From the NCBI GenBank assembly GCA_005223375.1, contig RXOD01004020.1, positions 1-31,533 of the forward strand: a stretch of 31,533 bases of DNA, in the 5' to 3' direction. Below the pieces are notes generated by a model. It made no database searches. It saw only the letters and a program-made list of their open reading frames with translations, and was not told the DNA's origin. Shown piece by piece: positions 1-12,600 of this stretch. A program made the translations under genes and the position numbers. The stretch's first letter is position 1. Each line of letters opens with the position of its first letter. The DNA is from Amoebophrya sp. AT5.2 (taxonomy: Eukaryota > Sar > Dinophyceae > Syndiniales > Amoebophryaceae).

Positions 1-190
1 GAGCGGGTGCCCCTCCGCCGCCGAAGAGAGAGGATCCGCCAGCCGCCTGCGTGTTGCCGCCACCGCCTCCGAAGAGGGACCCACCGGTTGACTGTCCCGA
101 TATCGCGGCGTACTTATTACTATTCGGAGCGGCGCCACCCCCGAAAAGCGACCCACCGCCGGAAGGGGCACCACCACCAAAAAGCGACAT
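1..190 (-). CDS. FG-repeat nucleoporin, N-terminal part (runs off left edge)
   Basis: From an ATG at 190-188 the minus strand stays open to base 1, giving about 63 residues with no stop. The peptide begins MSLFGGG and repeats a Ser-Leu-Phe-Gly-Gly core four times (starting near residues 2, 14, 38 and 56), separated by Gly, Ala, Ser, Asn and Gln spacers. This is the composition of the FG-repeat segment of nuclear pore proteins, whose Phe-Gly repeats form the permeability barrier and bind transport receptors. Only the repeat tail is visible, so the specific Nup cannot be named; the anchoring domain would lie beyond base 1. The ATG follows an A-rich stretch and is the first codon of the FG reading frame. 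Another Gly-rich low-complexity protein is possible, but SLFGG spacing is hard to explain otherwise. Confidence 0.65.
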   Translation of the reverse strand, partial: MSLFGGGAPSGGGSLFGGGAAPNSNKYAAISGQSTGGSLFGGGGGNTQAAGGSSLFGGGGAPA

Positions 191-1259
191 CCTTTTTCTT
201 TTTGTCCAATCGGGAAGGCAAGCGGATTGATCTTGAATCAAGATTCTTGATGAGCTGGTAGAGGTAGTTTGTTGTGCTAGTATTCCTATATTTCCTCGAG
301 TGTGAGGACTTCGCGATGTCGTGTCGTAGTGGTAGTATCGATCTACTCTGTCGTGGTGCTTGTGTTCCCCGTCGAGCACCTCTAATGAAACCGCCACTGC
401 CATGAAATAACGGAGAGTCTGAACAGGGAGCAGCACGCGTGGAAAACAAAACATAGAGAGACTTCTCTGCGAAACACACGACACTGGCGTGAAAATGATC
501 GATCAGACAGCGCTGCATCATGAACAGAAGATCTGTGTGGTGAGCGATTGGCAGCTTAAAGATCAGTTTGAGCAGGCCGCAGAACGCCGTCGGTACATTC
601 GAGATCAGAAACAATAACAAAGCACCGTATGCGCAAAACACAGCATCAACAATAGCAATGCTATGCATATTGTATTGCATGCTTTGGAAGATTTTTGCCT
701 TGTCTTTTGTGTGGTTCGTGGTCGAATATCATATGCCGTGTTGCAAAATTTTATGCCACTGCGCTGTTCATGCGGCGTCTTCTCGTTCTTGTCGCTGCGG
801 CTGTGCCAGAAGCATTAGATTACTCTTCTTTGCACTATCAATCTAAAGTCATCCAAAACACAACTCCAGCTACTTCTTCTACGCTTAATTTCAATTTCTC
901 GTGACGTCATTCCGGAAAGGGACGATCCCGTCTCACCTCGCTCTCTGTATCATAAGTTGTAAAGGTGGGCTTATGTATCTAAGCTGTGCAATACCTTACG
1001 TTTCCTACTGTGCGAGCTCAAGTTCTTTCATGTCATGAGTTGAAATGGTTCCTTTATGAAACAGTAGTATGCGTCTTCGTGGGTGTCACGAGCGAAAACG
1101 AATGAATCTTGGATTTTCTTTTTGAAAAAATGCTCCATGAGATCGTATGTGAATGTGGTGGTGGAAATGTGTCATTATAGATACGATTCTTGAATCTGCC
1201 AAAAAACCGTGCAACTCTGAACATTCGAGATCGCCTACCTCGCTCTTCATCGGACGAGT
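191..1259. other. Intergenic region without a recognisable gene
   Basis: This stretch lies between the start of the FG-nucleoporin gene and the stop of the Patched/NPC1-like gene, both on the minus strand. It is visibly more AT-rich than the flanking coding DNA. Short ORFs on both strands have no recognisable domain or protein-like composition. It should hold the 3' UTR of the upstream gene and the promoter and 5' UTR of the nucleoporin gene. I see no tRNA, repeat array or obvious promoter motif. Confidence 0.6.
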
Positions 1260-4200
1260 TCACGGCATTCGCGGCACCGGACCCAAAACTCCGCCTCCGG
1301 CATGTCCATTATCCAGGGGTCCCACCTTCGCTTTCCCGTGCCCTGCCATCGGAGAGCTACAAGTGTCCAAACATCCCAACGCGGCCAAACCTTCGTCCAC
1401 CGCGCCCAGCACGACGGGGAAAAACAAGCACGCCTGCAGCCGCGTCCACACGCTTGCCAGCAACAACACGGAGTAGAACGGGCGCACCGCTTCCGCCCCC
1501 ATCGCGCACGCCAGCGCGAGCAACAGAGCTACTGTGGTCGCCAACAGGCTGGCGGCGTCGTAGCAGCGGTTCTTCAGAGCGTTGTTCGCGCGGACGAGGC
1601 CGCGGCTCGGTCGCCCTTCTACTTCTACTGCCGCTGCCGCAGCTCCAGTAACAGTATGTTGTGTATCAGTACCAGTACCGTTGAACACGAAGCCGCACGC
1701 GATTGGGGTGAGCCAGATGAGTTGCATCGCGGTCTGGAGGAAAATGACCGCCGTCACCGTGACGAGGTTGATCTTCACGTCCAGCACGGACAGCAGCCCG
1801 AGGATCTCGTAGGTCGTCAACGTGACGACGCCGCTGAGGCAGGGGCCGAAGACCGGATGCAGAAACACCGCGAGGAAAACGGTGAGCGAGAGAAGCCCGA
1901 GAAAGAAGGAGCGGAAAAGGGCGCGCTTCAGCCCGGCGTCACGCTCGGCCTGCTGCAGGAAGGACGCGTGGAAAAACCCGGTTTGAGGAATTTTCCCGGC
2001 TGTGTTGACACCGAACCACCGCTCCGGTCTGGCTTTTTTCTCCGCTTCCAGCAGCTGCTCAAGCTTCTGCGCCTGCTCGATGCGCCGCTGCGGGTTTAGC
2101 ACGTGGTCCGCATTCTTCGCGAACAAATGCACAGGGATGTGGAGCAGTCCCATAGGTTCGACCGCGACGCTTTCGTCGTAGTCGTAATAGACTTCGTGCG
2201 CCATGAGCTCCGTGTCCCGGATCGTACCCGACGCTTTATCGGGCTCCGCGACCTCCATCAGACTGTCCGGCTTCCGAAAATTGTCCCCGCACAGCCCGCC
2301 CGTGGACTCCTCGAAGAGCAGGTGCACGTACTGGTAGAACCGCCTTGGGTTTCGGCCCCAGAAGTCGTGGCGCTCCTCGTACAGGTTCGGCTCCAGCCGG
2401 CACTGCTGCCGCCTCTGCTTCAAAAAGCTGTCGCGCAGCATCATCGCCGTCATCGAGCCCCCGCGGAGCTTCTGCGCGGTCTTCGCCGTGAAACGGACCG
2501 AAAGATCGAACTCGGGCGCTTTCGTCGCGGAAGAAGTGGCGGCGCTCGTAGTTGTAGATGCTGCACTTCCTGCTCCTGCACTACCTGTGGCCAGCTCGTA
2601 GTGTTCCCAGAGCGCGGCGATCCGGTTCAGAAGTGCTTCCACCGAGGCGGCGGAGGTAGTGCTGTTGGCGCCAGGAAAGAGGTTCATGTCCTCGGTTTCG
2701 GTCTTCGGCAGGAATTGGCTCAACAACACGATCTCCTCCGCGCGCAACGGATCCGGTTGCTTCCGCTTCAGCACAATGTCGTAGACGTGGTACTCGACGG
2801 TGTGATTTTGCCCATGAACGTTTTGCTCCTCACAGTTTCGGCAAAAGGCGCTGCGAAAGGTCGACGGCGTCGAACCGATTGTGAGTTGCGGCCCAGCAGC
2901 AGTGGCTTGCTGCAGGAAACCACTCTTCGCTCCCTGCGGGCCAGCATAGGCTGTGCCGAAAGTGGATTGATGGGCGCTGACCGATACGTCAAGCGCCCAC
3001 AACTTGCTTGTGCCTCCTGCAGCCGCGCGACCCTCAAGCTTCTGTCCCAGCACCGGGTCGCTTCTCAGCGCCGCAAGCACGCGGTCAGAAAAAGTGGTAG
3101 CGCCCCCCGCAGAAGCGGATGCAGTCTGGAGCGCCACCAGGATTTCTTGATAGTCCGTCGTTTTCTCGAAGATTAGCGGGCAGGTCGGAAGCGGGTATGC
3201 GCCCATCGCCAGGCTCCAGTCGGTCACGTCGTACATGGGGTCGAAAGGCTTGGAATACACCCGGTCCCCTGGGATTCGGTCCCGTCCTCGCTGGCTTCTC
3301 TCGAAGTCGAACAACCACGACCGGACCACGCCCAGGCCCCTCCTGGAAATATCCAAATCATGATCATGCGGCGAACCCGCTTCATTCGCATCCTCCAAAA
3401 GCAACTTCTCCTCGATAAAGTTCATGTAGTAGTCCCGGTTCTCCTTGACATGGTACTGCCCAATACTGCTAGGCGGCAAGTACAACACGATCTCCGCCGG
3501 AACGGCTGTATTTTCCGTGCCTAAGTTTTCCGCGACGGCACGCACGAAGCTCCGCGACTTGCCCTCGATCTCGTTCAGGTTCAGAAATTCTGCTTCGATC
3601 TTGTCGAAGGTGGGCAGGAGAAAAATACTCGGGAGGGCACGAACGATTAGAACAGCTAGAACGGTCACGAACGTACCCGGGTAGGAGATGGGCAAAGATG
3701 CTTTTCTGCTCAACCCGATCGCGTCCGCTTCCTTGCTATTCGAAGGTGCGACATTGCCATTTTCGTTGCCCTCGTCATCAACGCCACGCATTTCCGAGTC
3801 CCTTCCCTCCAAGTTTCTTGCGCCGAAAACGTGGTCCAAGCCGCTCGATGTTTGCAGTCGTCTCATCGCCTGCAGGACGCTCGCGCACACGTGGCCGCAG
3901 CACGGGACGCCATTGCAGGGATTGCGGTCGTCATCCGTCGCGATGAGGCGAATTTTCTTCTTCCCGACCGGCGGATTTTGTCCACCGGCCTGCTGTTGAT
4001 TCTGATTTCCCTGCATCGCCCCAGTGACGCTCAGGAAAGTACTCCCGGCGATTGGGTGCATCTGCCGCTTCGTTTTTGTATGCTGCTGCGGCGTCGCCTC
4101 CAGCAAGTCGGACCGCTGCTGGCCATATGCATCGTTCGAGCTACTCCCACCCGCTGCCTCTCCTGTGCCGCCTTCTACAGTGAGACGCGTCCCTTTTTGC

Positions 4201-7200
4201 CCCAATTGACTGATACTGGGTAGCGCTCGGTGTTCGCCAGACATCCCGTTTTCCCCCTCCCCCTCGCCTTCGGATTGGAGAATCACAGCCAGTGCCGGCA
4301 GCAACATGAGACCACCGAACAAAGCGAGGAAGGCGAAGCTGAACAACAGCTGAAGTGCGACGAAGCGCAGCGCCAGCGGCACCGCCTCCTGCGAGGAGCT
4401 GTCCAAGCCGATGCCGCCGCAGTAAACGGCAACGGAGAGCGCGGTGAGGAGAATCTCAACCCGCATCACCCGGTAAGGAGACGCGCTCTGGGTAGAACTT
4501 CTACGTGCGGCGTTGCCACTTGGGCTGCCACCACCCGCACCTGCGCGACCCAGATACGGAAGTGTCAGCGAATCGCGCGACATGTCGAGAACTGGCGCAC
4601 CCGCTTCCACAATCGGTGGCGCCTTTTCCCGTTTTTGAACTACTTCCGCTTCTTCCTCTTCGACTCCGGTACTATCCCTTACTGCTGCCACCATTTTTCC
4701 GCCCCACAAAAGGCTCGCCCAAAGGAGTGCTCGCCACAGAAGCAGACTCGGAAACATCAGCGGTAGCATCTTTTCCCCCGCCCCGTCCCCGTCCGCATCG
4801 AGCACGTTGAGAGGCGACCGTCGGCCGCTTTCGTCGAAGGAAAACATCTCGACGCACGAAACGCCGCAAACACCCGCACCGAACGCCAGCGCGGCTGTGA
4901 GAATGCAGACTAACGGCATCACGTAGCTCGTCCCGAGGTCGCAGAAGCCAACGAAACGGAGAATGCTCACGAACAGCGCATACGTGAGGAAGAGCTCCAC
5001 TGCAAACCCCCAGTCGCCGAAGGTCTTTGTGATCAGCGCCGAAGCGATGTCGCGCGCGAGGAGCTCGTCGGAAAAAAGCAGAACCTCGACGGCCGCACGA
5101 TGTTGGCCACTTATGTTAAACGTGAAGTTGCCGCTCCCCGGACCCTCGTCCAAGTAGAGATCCGTGAGCGCCGTCAAGTAGTCGTCCACGTCTGCGGCAT
5201 CGATCGTAGACGGTACACGAGGAGAACTGCCCGCCGCACTACCATTCATCACGTTCACCAGCCGACTGTAGTCGAATGTGTCTTCCAGCTCACACGGACT
5301 CCGCAAGTTCATCCACCCGAGCCAAAAGGTGCAGTTCTGGATGGTGCTGGTGCGCTTCTGCGCCATCCGATGGACCGGACGACCAATCGAGTCCACATCG
5401 CCCGCGTCGTTGAACATGTTTCTGTTGCAGCAGTCGCAAATCTCCTGTGACGCATTGGATCTCGATGGGCAGGACGATGAAAGATCGCGTAGCTGCTGTG
5501 GGCTGCTGCTCCGGAAGATATCTGCGAGCCTGCTTCGCCGACGCAAGTGTGGCGCATCTCCCTGCTGGATGAAGTCGTGGAGGTCATCCTTGTTCATCGT
5601 CTGCACCATGACTTCGCCGCGGCCGAGCCCGGAGCTCCAACGGCCTCCGTCGAGAAGCGAGCGGGGCTTTCTACTCACTTCCAAGCCCCTCAGCGATGCC
5701 GTTGCACTTGCCTCCGCGAACCCCGTCCCCGCCGTGTTGGCGCAGCTCAAAGCACTGGCACTGCAAGTTTGTGGACACGCTCGCGGAACGTCGTTTCGCG
5801 CGCACCCCCCTCCCTGCTGCAAGACCGAGCAGCATGCACTCGCGACACAAGTGATTCCCAATGGCGCCGCAAACTTTTCTGCAAGGTCGCCGCGGTCGAT
5901 GCAGGTGAGGCAATTGTGCAAATTGCGCGCCGGATGATACGCGGCGGCTGGCGTAGTGCCGCTTTCGACGAAGAGCGCCGCGTTCGAGTACCCCAGCTGG
6001 GCGAAGACCGCTGCTTCTGCCGCCGCGAAATAGGTGCAGCCGCGGCTCAAGCAAGTGCCCATCGCGACTTGCGTGTGGGGGGCCGAGTTTGTCAAGGACA
6101 TTGCAGCCACCTCCACAGTACTTGCGTCACAATGCACGCGCGACTGTGACCCCGGAATGGCCAGCTCGTAGTGGAAGGTGACCGGCGCAGAAGCTGTCGC
6201 AGAAGAAGTAGAACTCGAGCTAGAGGTGCCAGCGATCAGTCGCGCAGTCGAGATCTCCTCAAACCCGGAAGCGCCGACGTTGGCGCACGAGGTTGCGTGG
6301 GTAGGGCACACGTGCGGACACATCCACCAGGAGACCAGACTTGGGTTCTGGCACACGTTCGGTATTTGAGCAGCGCAGGCGCAGACATCTTCCGCGGTCG
6401 CACATGGGGTGGAAGCGAGACCCGCGAAGTGCTGCAAAATCGGTTTCTCCTGATTCACACAAGGAAAACACCGCTGCGGCGCTGCGGCGACATCAAAGCC
6501 CCCAGCAACCAGATTCGCGACGTCCCAGTCGCTCATCCACGAGCAGCCGCTTTTCCTGCAGCTACTCTCATTCGTATTGTGCGCTTCGCACGTCTTCCCG
6601 TGTTGGTTTCCAGCAAGGGTTTGCTCCACTTCGACCTCCACGAAGCCGGTTCTAGCGATGTTTGCGCACGACTTCTGGCGGGCGGGGCAGAGCATCGGGC
6701 AGAAGTCGATTGCCGCGTAGTGGCCGTCGCAGAAAGCCACTGGGAGAGGTAGCGACGCCATGCACGTGCAGGGATCCGCGCTCTGCGAGCACGCGTTGGC
6801 TGGGGGCGGCATGAGCGCTGCGAAGGATTGGAAGTAGGCGTTTAAGCTGCTATCGCCACACGGGAGGCACTTCGGCTGCTCCGTGGGGACGCCGCCGGCG
6901 GCCTCGCCAAGCATCTGCAGCGAAACCCACTGGCAACCGGACTGGAAACACGCTCTTTCGGTGGACAACGAGGTGCAAACCGCGGCGTCCTGACTGCCGG
7001 GAGGGCGCTCGTTGCTGAAGCGAGAACAGAACGGTTGCGGAGCGGAGTCAGTGGTCGTGGCTCCAGCGGATGAACATGAATTCGAAGAACTGCACTGGCT
7101 TGCCGCTTGCGCTGTTAGCAGCAAGCTCTGGCACTCGGAACGACACGCGCTCGCGATCTTATCGCACGTCGTGCCGGAACCGGTGACGCAAAACTCGACC

Positions 7201-9117
7201 GTAATATTAGCGCAGCTCGGCACGCGCACCGAACCAAGCTCGGAAAGATAAGCAGAAGTGTCAGCGCACGTAGGAGGTGTCGTCGTACCCGTAGAGGCCG
7301 TCGTCGCGGCAGCGCACGAAGATGAAGTCGAAGACGAACTCGACAGTGGTGGCTGCTCTCCAGTAGCGTTCGGGTATTGGGACAAAATCAGCGTCCGCGG
7401 CCGCGCGCATTGGTGTTGGGCTTTCAGGCACTCGTTGCCCTTCATGCAGTTCGGGCGCACGTCCTCTCGCGACGCCCGACCCATCATGTCCGGGACGAAA
7501 ACCGCATACATGTGGTCGATCTCCGCCTCCTGGACACCGCCGCCCTTGGGGCTCTGTAGAATCAATCGTCATCGTGTGTGCTGGTCTCCTCGACAATTTA
7601 GTAATAGACTTGTACCAACGACCGCAAAGTTTTTCTCAAGAACGACATATAGGTGGTCCTGGTAGTACCGTTGGCGAGAAGCCTCTGTCGCGCACTTGGT
7701 TGAAGTGCGTGCTGTTGACGAAGCTCCGGAAGTCCTGCAGATAGTCGGTTGTCGCTTCGATTTTTATGGCCGCGAACTTCAGAAAGCTCGTGGGCGTCAT
7801 CATATCGTAGCGCCCACACCAGTACCCCGGGCCCATCTGGTCCACCGGTTCGCCCACCGTCGCAGACGCCGCAGTAGCAAATGATGGCGGAACAGCGGTA
7901 TCCGTTGCGGAATCGATCGTGTGGTCCACGCAGGGGACGGAAGAATACAGCCTCACGCCGGAGGATGCATCTTGCGGAGCACTGCTTGTCCGTGCGTCCA
8001 CCGTAATAAGGTCGGTGCACTCTGCGACGGTATTCGGCGTAGCATCGTCCACTTCGCAGTACGCGCGCTCATCGTAGATCCTCGTCGCGTTTTGTTGCAT
8101 CTCAGCCGTCAAAAACCGATTTGAAAAAGGGTTCAAAATGCTCTCGCGTAAGGTCTTCCCAGCGACGCACGCATTCGGAGCAAAAGGGGTTGCTAGCGTG
8201 CATCGGCACGTGTTCGAGGACCTTGCGCTCACGCAGGGAGGGTGCACGGCAACGCTTGCGGGAGTCGGAGACCCAGTAGAGTCCATCTCACCTGCCAGCT
8301 CCTTGAGCCCGCAGACATTCCGGTGTTTCTCGTGGCAGGACTCGTATTGAAACTTGTGGGTACGCTCCAGCGGGCACGCATCCCCACGCCACTGCACGTT
8401 CTTCTTCCCAAGCCGCACCGTACGCAACCACTCGTCGAAACTCCACATTTCGAGAAGACCGTTCTCAGTGCAAAAGCCGTGATCGGAGCTGTCCTCGTGC
8501 GCGTCAGCCGCTCCACTGCCCCGGACGCTCCGAAACGCCAGTTTGACGGACTTGCGCTTGCGCGGCACGCGATCTGACCGCAGCTTGTCAACCATATTTT
8601 CCGCCGAGCGCCCGGTTTCGGAAAACAGCGACGGGTAGCACTTTTCATTGCCGACGTCGACTCCCTCCCTGCGCAGGCTCCCCTTGTGCGTGCGGGCCCG
8701 GAAATTGAATTCGTAGCGCTTGCGGTGCTCCTTCAGCTGGTAGGTCGCCTCCAAGATGGCGCCGTTGTAGGAGAGCGGATGTTGTTGTTCAACGCCGAGC
8801 GTGCTGCGGTAAGTGTCCCACAATTCCGGTCCGAACGACATGAACACCCCCTTCCCCAGATTGGTGCGCGACAGCACGCCGCCAGACACTCTGACCAGGA
8901 ACGGAATCGTGGAGAGGACGAACGCAAAAAAGGCCGCAAAAAAGATAAGGCAAGCGACCGGCTTGCCGTTTGGTGTCGCGCCGGGTGGAGTGCTCGTGGT
9001 TTTCCCGTCGGAGTCGGCTGCGGACGAACCGGCGTCCTCGAAGATATTTCCATGCTTCGGACCAGATACGGCCGGCAGCCACTGCCACGGAGGCAGGAGG
9101 CGGAGGCCGGCAGCCAT
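1260..9117 (-). CDS. Patched/NPC1-like 12-TM RND-family membrane protein with Cys-rich insert
   Basis: Two exons, 9117-7669 and 7553-1260, join in phase 0 across a 115-nt intron (ACG|GTACTA to CTACAG|AGC) and give about 2580 aa. The layout fits the Patched/Dispatched/NPC1 branch of RND proteins, which move sterols or lipidated ligands: TM1 (about residues 53-77), a very large first luminal region, a TM2-TM6 block (about 1320-1560, the position of a sterol-sensing domain), TM7 (about 1771), a second luminal region, and TM8-TM12 (about 2357-2545). TM9-10 reads GLLSVLDVKINLVTVTAV, resembling the family's C-terminal bundle. The first luminal region carries three Cys-rich modules of about 130-180 residues, each closing with CPxxC...SCAN (SCAN near residues 778, 905 and 1080; an earlier one near 596). 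I do not see the usual acidic proton-relay residues in TM4 and TM10, so transport activity is uncertain. The first ATG in frame is 9117. The family call is good; substrate and subcellular site are unknown. Confidence 0.72.
7554..7668 (-). other. Intron of the Patched/NPC1-like gene
   Basis: The 5' ORF stops at TGA shortly after 7640 and the 3' ORF is closed by an in-frame TGA just upstream of 7565, yet both encode parts of one membrane protein. Donor G|GTACTACC and acceptor GATTCTACAG|A give a 115-nt intron that joins the two frames in phase 0. The polypyrimidine tract is weak. Donors such as GTCGTTCT in the next 30 nt are alternatives. Confidence 0.6.
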
Positions 9118-9673
9118 TTTCAACCCTACTGCTCACTGAGTACACGTAGGCAGGCACAGAATCTCTAATTCCGACGAAGCAAGAGCAACTAGTGCCGGTC
9201 CTACGTGTCTATCTCCACATCTGGCCCCAGTGCCAAGTTTTCCTTTTTCCGTGATGCACTCTCCGTGAGCAAGCCAATTTGGCGCTGTGGTAGTTTTGCT
9301 CCCTCGTCCTCGTCTTTTGTTCTTCACTCTCTTCGCGACTACGCACTACTGCCAAATTGCAGCGATAACACCAATCATGGCTTCTTCGAGAGGACGCGCA
9401 TCTGAAATGCGCCGGAGCACCTCCTCCCAGAGTTCTTGCTTCTCGATCGGATCAGCTCTTCGGGAATATCGTATCATCAATTATTCACAAGCTTGAGCTT
9501 TGCAGCTAGCACGTCTGCTCTTGCAGGTTTATCCCGGATTGTTTGATTCAAATTGTGCAGATAGGCCATAACCAGAAGCACTTATCCGGTCTTCTTGAAT
9601 TAGCGCCTCTGGACAACGAACTGTAAAAAGTCCTGCAGGTCGTGATCGTGAATTTGCATAAATCTAATTTTTC
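9118..9673. other. Intergenic region, no gene seen
   Basis: This gap separates the stop of the 1852-aa gene from the first ATG of the Patched/NPC1-like gene, both on the minus strand. It is more AT-rich than the exons, and its short ORFs are low-complexity or run antisense. It presumably contains one 3' UTR and one 5' regulatory region. No RNA gene or repeat was recognised. Confidence 0.6.
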
Positions 9674-12600
9674 TCACCCGCAGGGGCGACCAGCGAGTCC
9701 GCTCAAAATGTTCGCTGCCCAGGCCCGTTCCGCTTCGGGCTCCGCTTCCGCAATGATCATCTCATCGTCCACCTCCACCTCATCATCGGCACCTTCTGCG
9801 AGGAGGTCTCCGATGCTGACAGACCACTCGTGCAGGTCCTCATGAATCGTCTGTCCTCGGCTTTGTGATTTTATCTTGCTCGGCCTTGCAGTTGTACTCT
9901 CGTCCAGGCCTGCCTGCGACACCGACAGCCAGTCCGAGCCTATCGAAAGCGACGCCTCGCCGAGTTGAATTCCGCAGGTCCCATTGTTCTCGCGCACCAT
10001 TTTTTCTGGCGAATAGTGCTGGTGAACTCCCTCTTGATAGCGACCAGACCTCGCTGAGAGTACAATCTCCGGGCTCGTGCCGAAAATCGCATCGAAATCT
10101 GCGTGGAGTTGCTCGCCGGTCATGGCCATGTTAATCGTTTGCGGAGGAATTCCCGGCTCCTGGTCCGACACGGAAGCTGAAGCTGACCGCTCCCCTTCGT
10201 CCTCGGCCGAGTGAATCTCTCCCCGCATCCGCCGTCGCGCGTTTTTCAGAATCGCACTGATCGCCCTGTTTTCCCTAACGAAGTCCTTCTGCTGCGGCTG
10301 CACTCTGGTGTTCTGGTCGCGACCCTGCTCCTGCATCAAAACGTTCTTACTACTAGACGCCGACGGGCTGCTTCCCGGCACCAGGAGGTCGTTTTCGTTG
10401 GCGGTTGGGATGCTTGCGCCGGCCGTTCCCCCTCCTCCGTTGCCGTTCCCGTTGGACTTCTCGCGGTGGAATTCCCCCATCAGCTGCGCGCGAAGCCCCC
10501 TGTGCGTAAGCCGCATCTTGTGGCGGCTTCTAAAATCCTCCCGAGCCGATTTCGGCCGGTCGCGCGGCCGCGTCTGCAGCCGCTCTGCGTAGGCTCCTTC
10601 TGGCCCGAGAGTCTCCTTTGAATCTGAGTTCGCCGCTCGGATCTTCATGTCGCCGCGTCGAGCCGCGAATTCCGCGTCGAGTGCGGACGCGGTGAAAGTG
10701 CTGCTTCTAGTCGTACTGGCAGCAGCGTGAGAACCCTGACCCTGGTGGGTCATCGGATCATCTGCACGAGGACCACCACCACTTCTAGCACTACCTGCAG
10801 CATTCGCAACGTCATAGCCGTCCCCTTCCTTCGCCGGTGGGCCCTGACCCAGCAGCACGATGTTCGAGGTGTTCTGGAGTAGCAAGACCTTCTTCTCCTC
10901 CTTCCACCTGCGCATGATGTCGATTTTCTCGCGGTTCTGCTTTTGGGCGTTGGTTTGCGCCTGCGTTATGTTAGAGTGCATCCTGGTCCACCACGGCGCA
11001 GTACTGCTGGACGCACTCGCGGCCCCCGTCGCTGAAGAAGGCCGCTGGTGCGAAAGCGAAGCTGGCGGTCTGGGGGGACATTCCGGCAGGATGTAGTTCG
11101 GCCGCAAACGCTTACTGGTACTATTGCCGGTTTGGCTTTGGTGGCTGCTGCTAGTGAGAGTGACGGTCGCTGTAGATGCAGGGTTCATCTCGGGAGGAGC
11201 AGCGACACCAGGAGCGTCATTCGCGTCTACTACTGCTGTTGACGAAGCCGCGGCTTGCGGTGCATCTTCCACTTCCTCTTCAACTTCCACCATTTCGTCG
11301 GAGTGCACGCTGAGGCTGTCTACGCCCTCGGGAAACACCCAGACTGTCTTCTGCTTCAGCCTCTCCCGCGATGCACTTCTTTCCAGGGAATTGTCACCTC
11401 TTTCGGACGGCGCCGGCGAAGGTTGTTCACTTTTTGTATCAACCTTCTGAAACGACCTTTCTTCCCCGAGGACCACGACCGGTTCTCGATCTTCGTTGAG
11501 TTTCGTGTTTGTTTCGGCCACTGCAGCGACACTCGCCTCGCCAACCGCAAGCACACGACGAGCCGCAGCAGAGGCCGGCCTGTGAATTTCCTCCGGCGCA
11601 GGAGCTCCAGCGGGAACGGACTTTGGCTTTGCACTCGACGAAGAAGAACCCCCTCCCCCCTCCTGGACGAGCTTCGCTAATGCCGCGTGGCTCATCGTCT
11701 TCACGGGCGACGACGGCCTCGACCCGGTTTTGCGCGGCGACGACATGTTTGAGGACGGTTTTTTCCCACCTGGCGACGCGGATACGTGCGGCGGCGTCGT
11801 GGCATTCAAACGCGCGACGTCTCCGCCTTCCCGCAGGCTGTTCGCCCAGGACGACGAAAACACGTGGCCGGTGTTGGTTGCCGCGAACACCTCCTTCGTC
11901 AGGGGGATCTTCAGAATCCTCCCGAAGTGAAGATCCCCCTGACGAAGGAGGCCTTCGCCGTTCATCTTCGCAGCAGTAGCAGCAGCTTTCGTGTTTCTGA
12001 AGGGAACTGCTCGCCTCGCGGTCGAGGAGGATGCGCCGGACGTTCCCGCTTTTCGCGAGCCCGACCGCGCGCTGCGGGGTCTCGGACTAGCACGCGGCTG
12101 CTGCTGCTGCTGTCCCCCGCCTGCACGCGAAGAGGCTTGCGTCAGCCCTTGAACTGCCCCCGAAGATGTTGATGTCCCAACTGCGGAAGAAGCCGAACTT
12201 GACGACGGTGCGCGCGCGGTCGAAGACGGTCGGTTGCCCCGGCTCGACCGCGGGCGCGCCGTCGTCGAGTTCGGCCTTGCTGGTGGTGGCGCAGCCTCAC
12301 TTCGCCGCGGTTTACTTGTGGTGCCCCTCTGAGAAGCAGAGCTTGCGGGTCCCTTCATCTTCAGGTTGTTGGACACGAAAAACACATCCTCCACTTGCGA
12401 CGCGTCCTCTGCTTCATCTCCAGTGATGATACCGCGAGAAGATGAACTTGCGCCGAAAGGCGGCTGTCGCTGCTCCCGCGGAATCCGATGCAGCGAAGCC
12501 GTGCTGCTGGTTGCTGACGAAGACGAGGACGCCGCGGAGGATGAGGCCGCCGAAAGATTGGACGCCGGCGTGGCCGTCCTCTGAGAACCCGCGCGCTCAG

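Noticed and set aside
120..680. A 186-codon minus-strand ORF overlapping the FG-nucleoporin start
   Set aside because: It is read in a different frame, has mixed low-complexity and Cys-rich composition, and overlaps the FG-repeat frame whose peptide is clearly biological.
2103..3176. A long plus-strand ORF (357 codons) and other plus-strand ORFs at 1302-2099, 5278-5937 and 13950-14723
   Set aside because: They lie antisense to coherent minus-strand coding frames in GC-rich DNA and have Arg/Leu/Ala-rich compositions with no domain; they are mirror frames.
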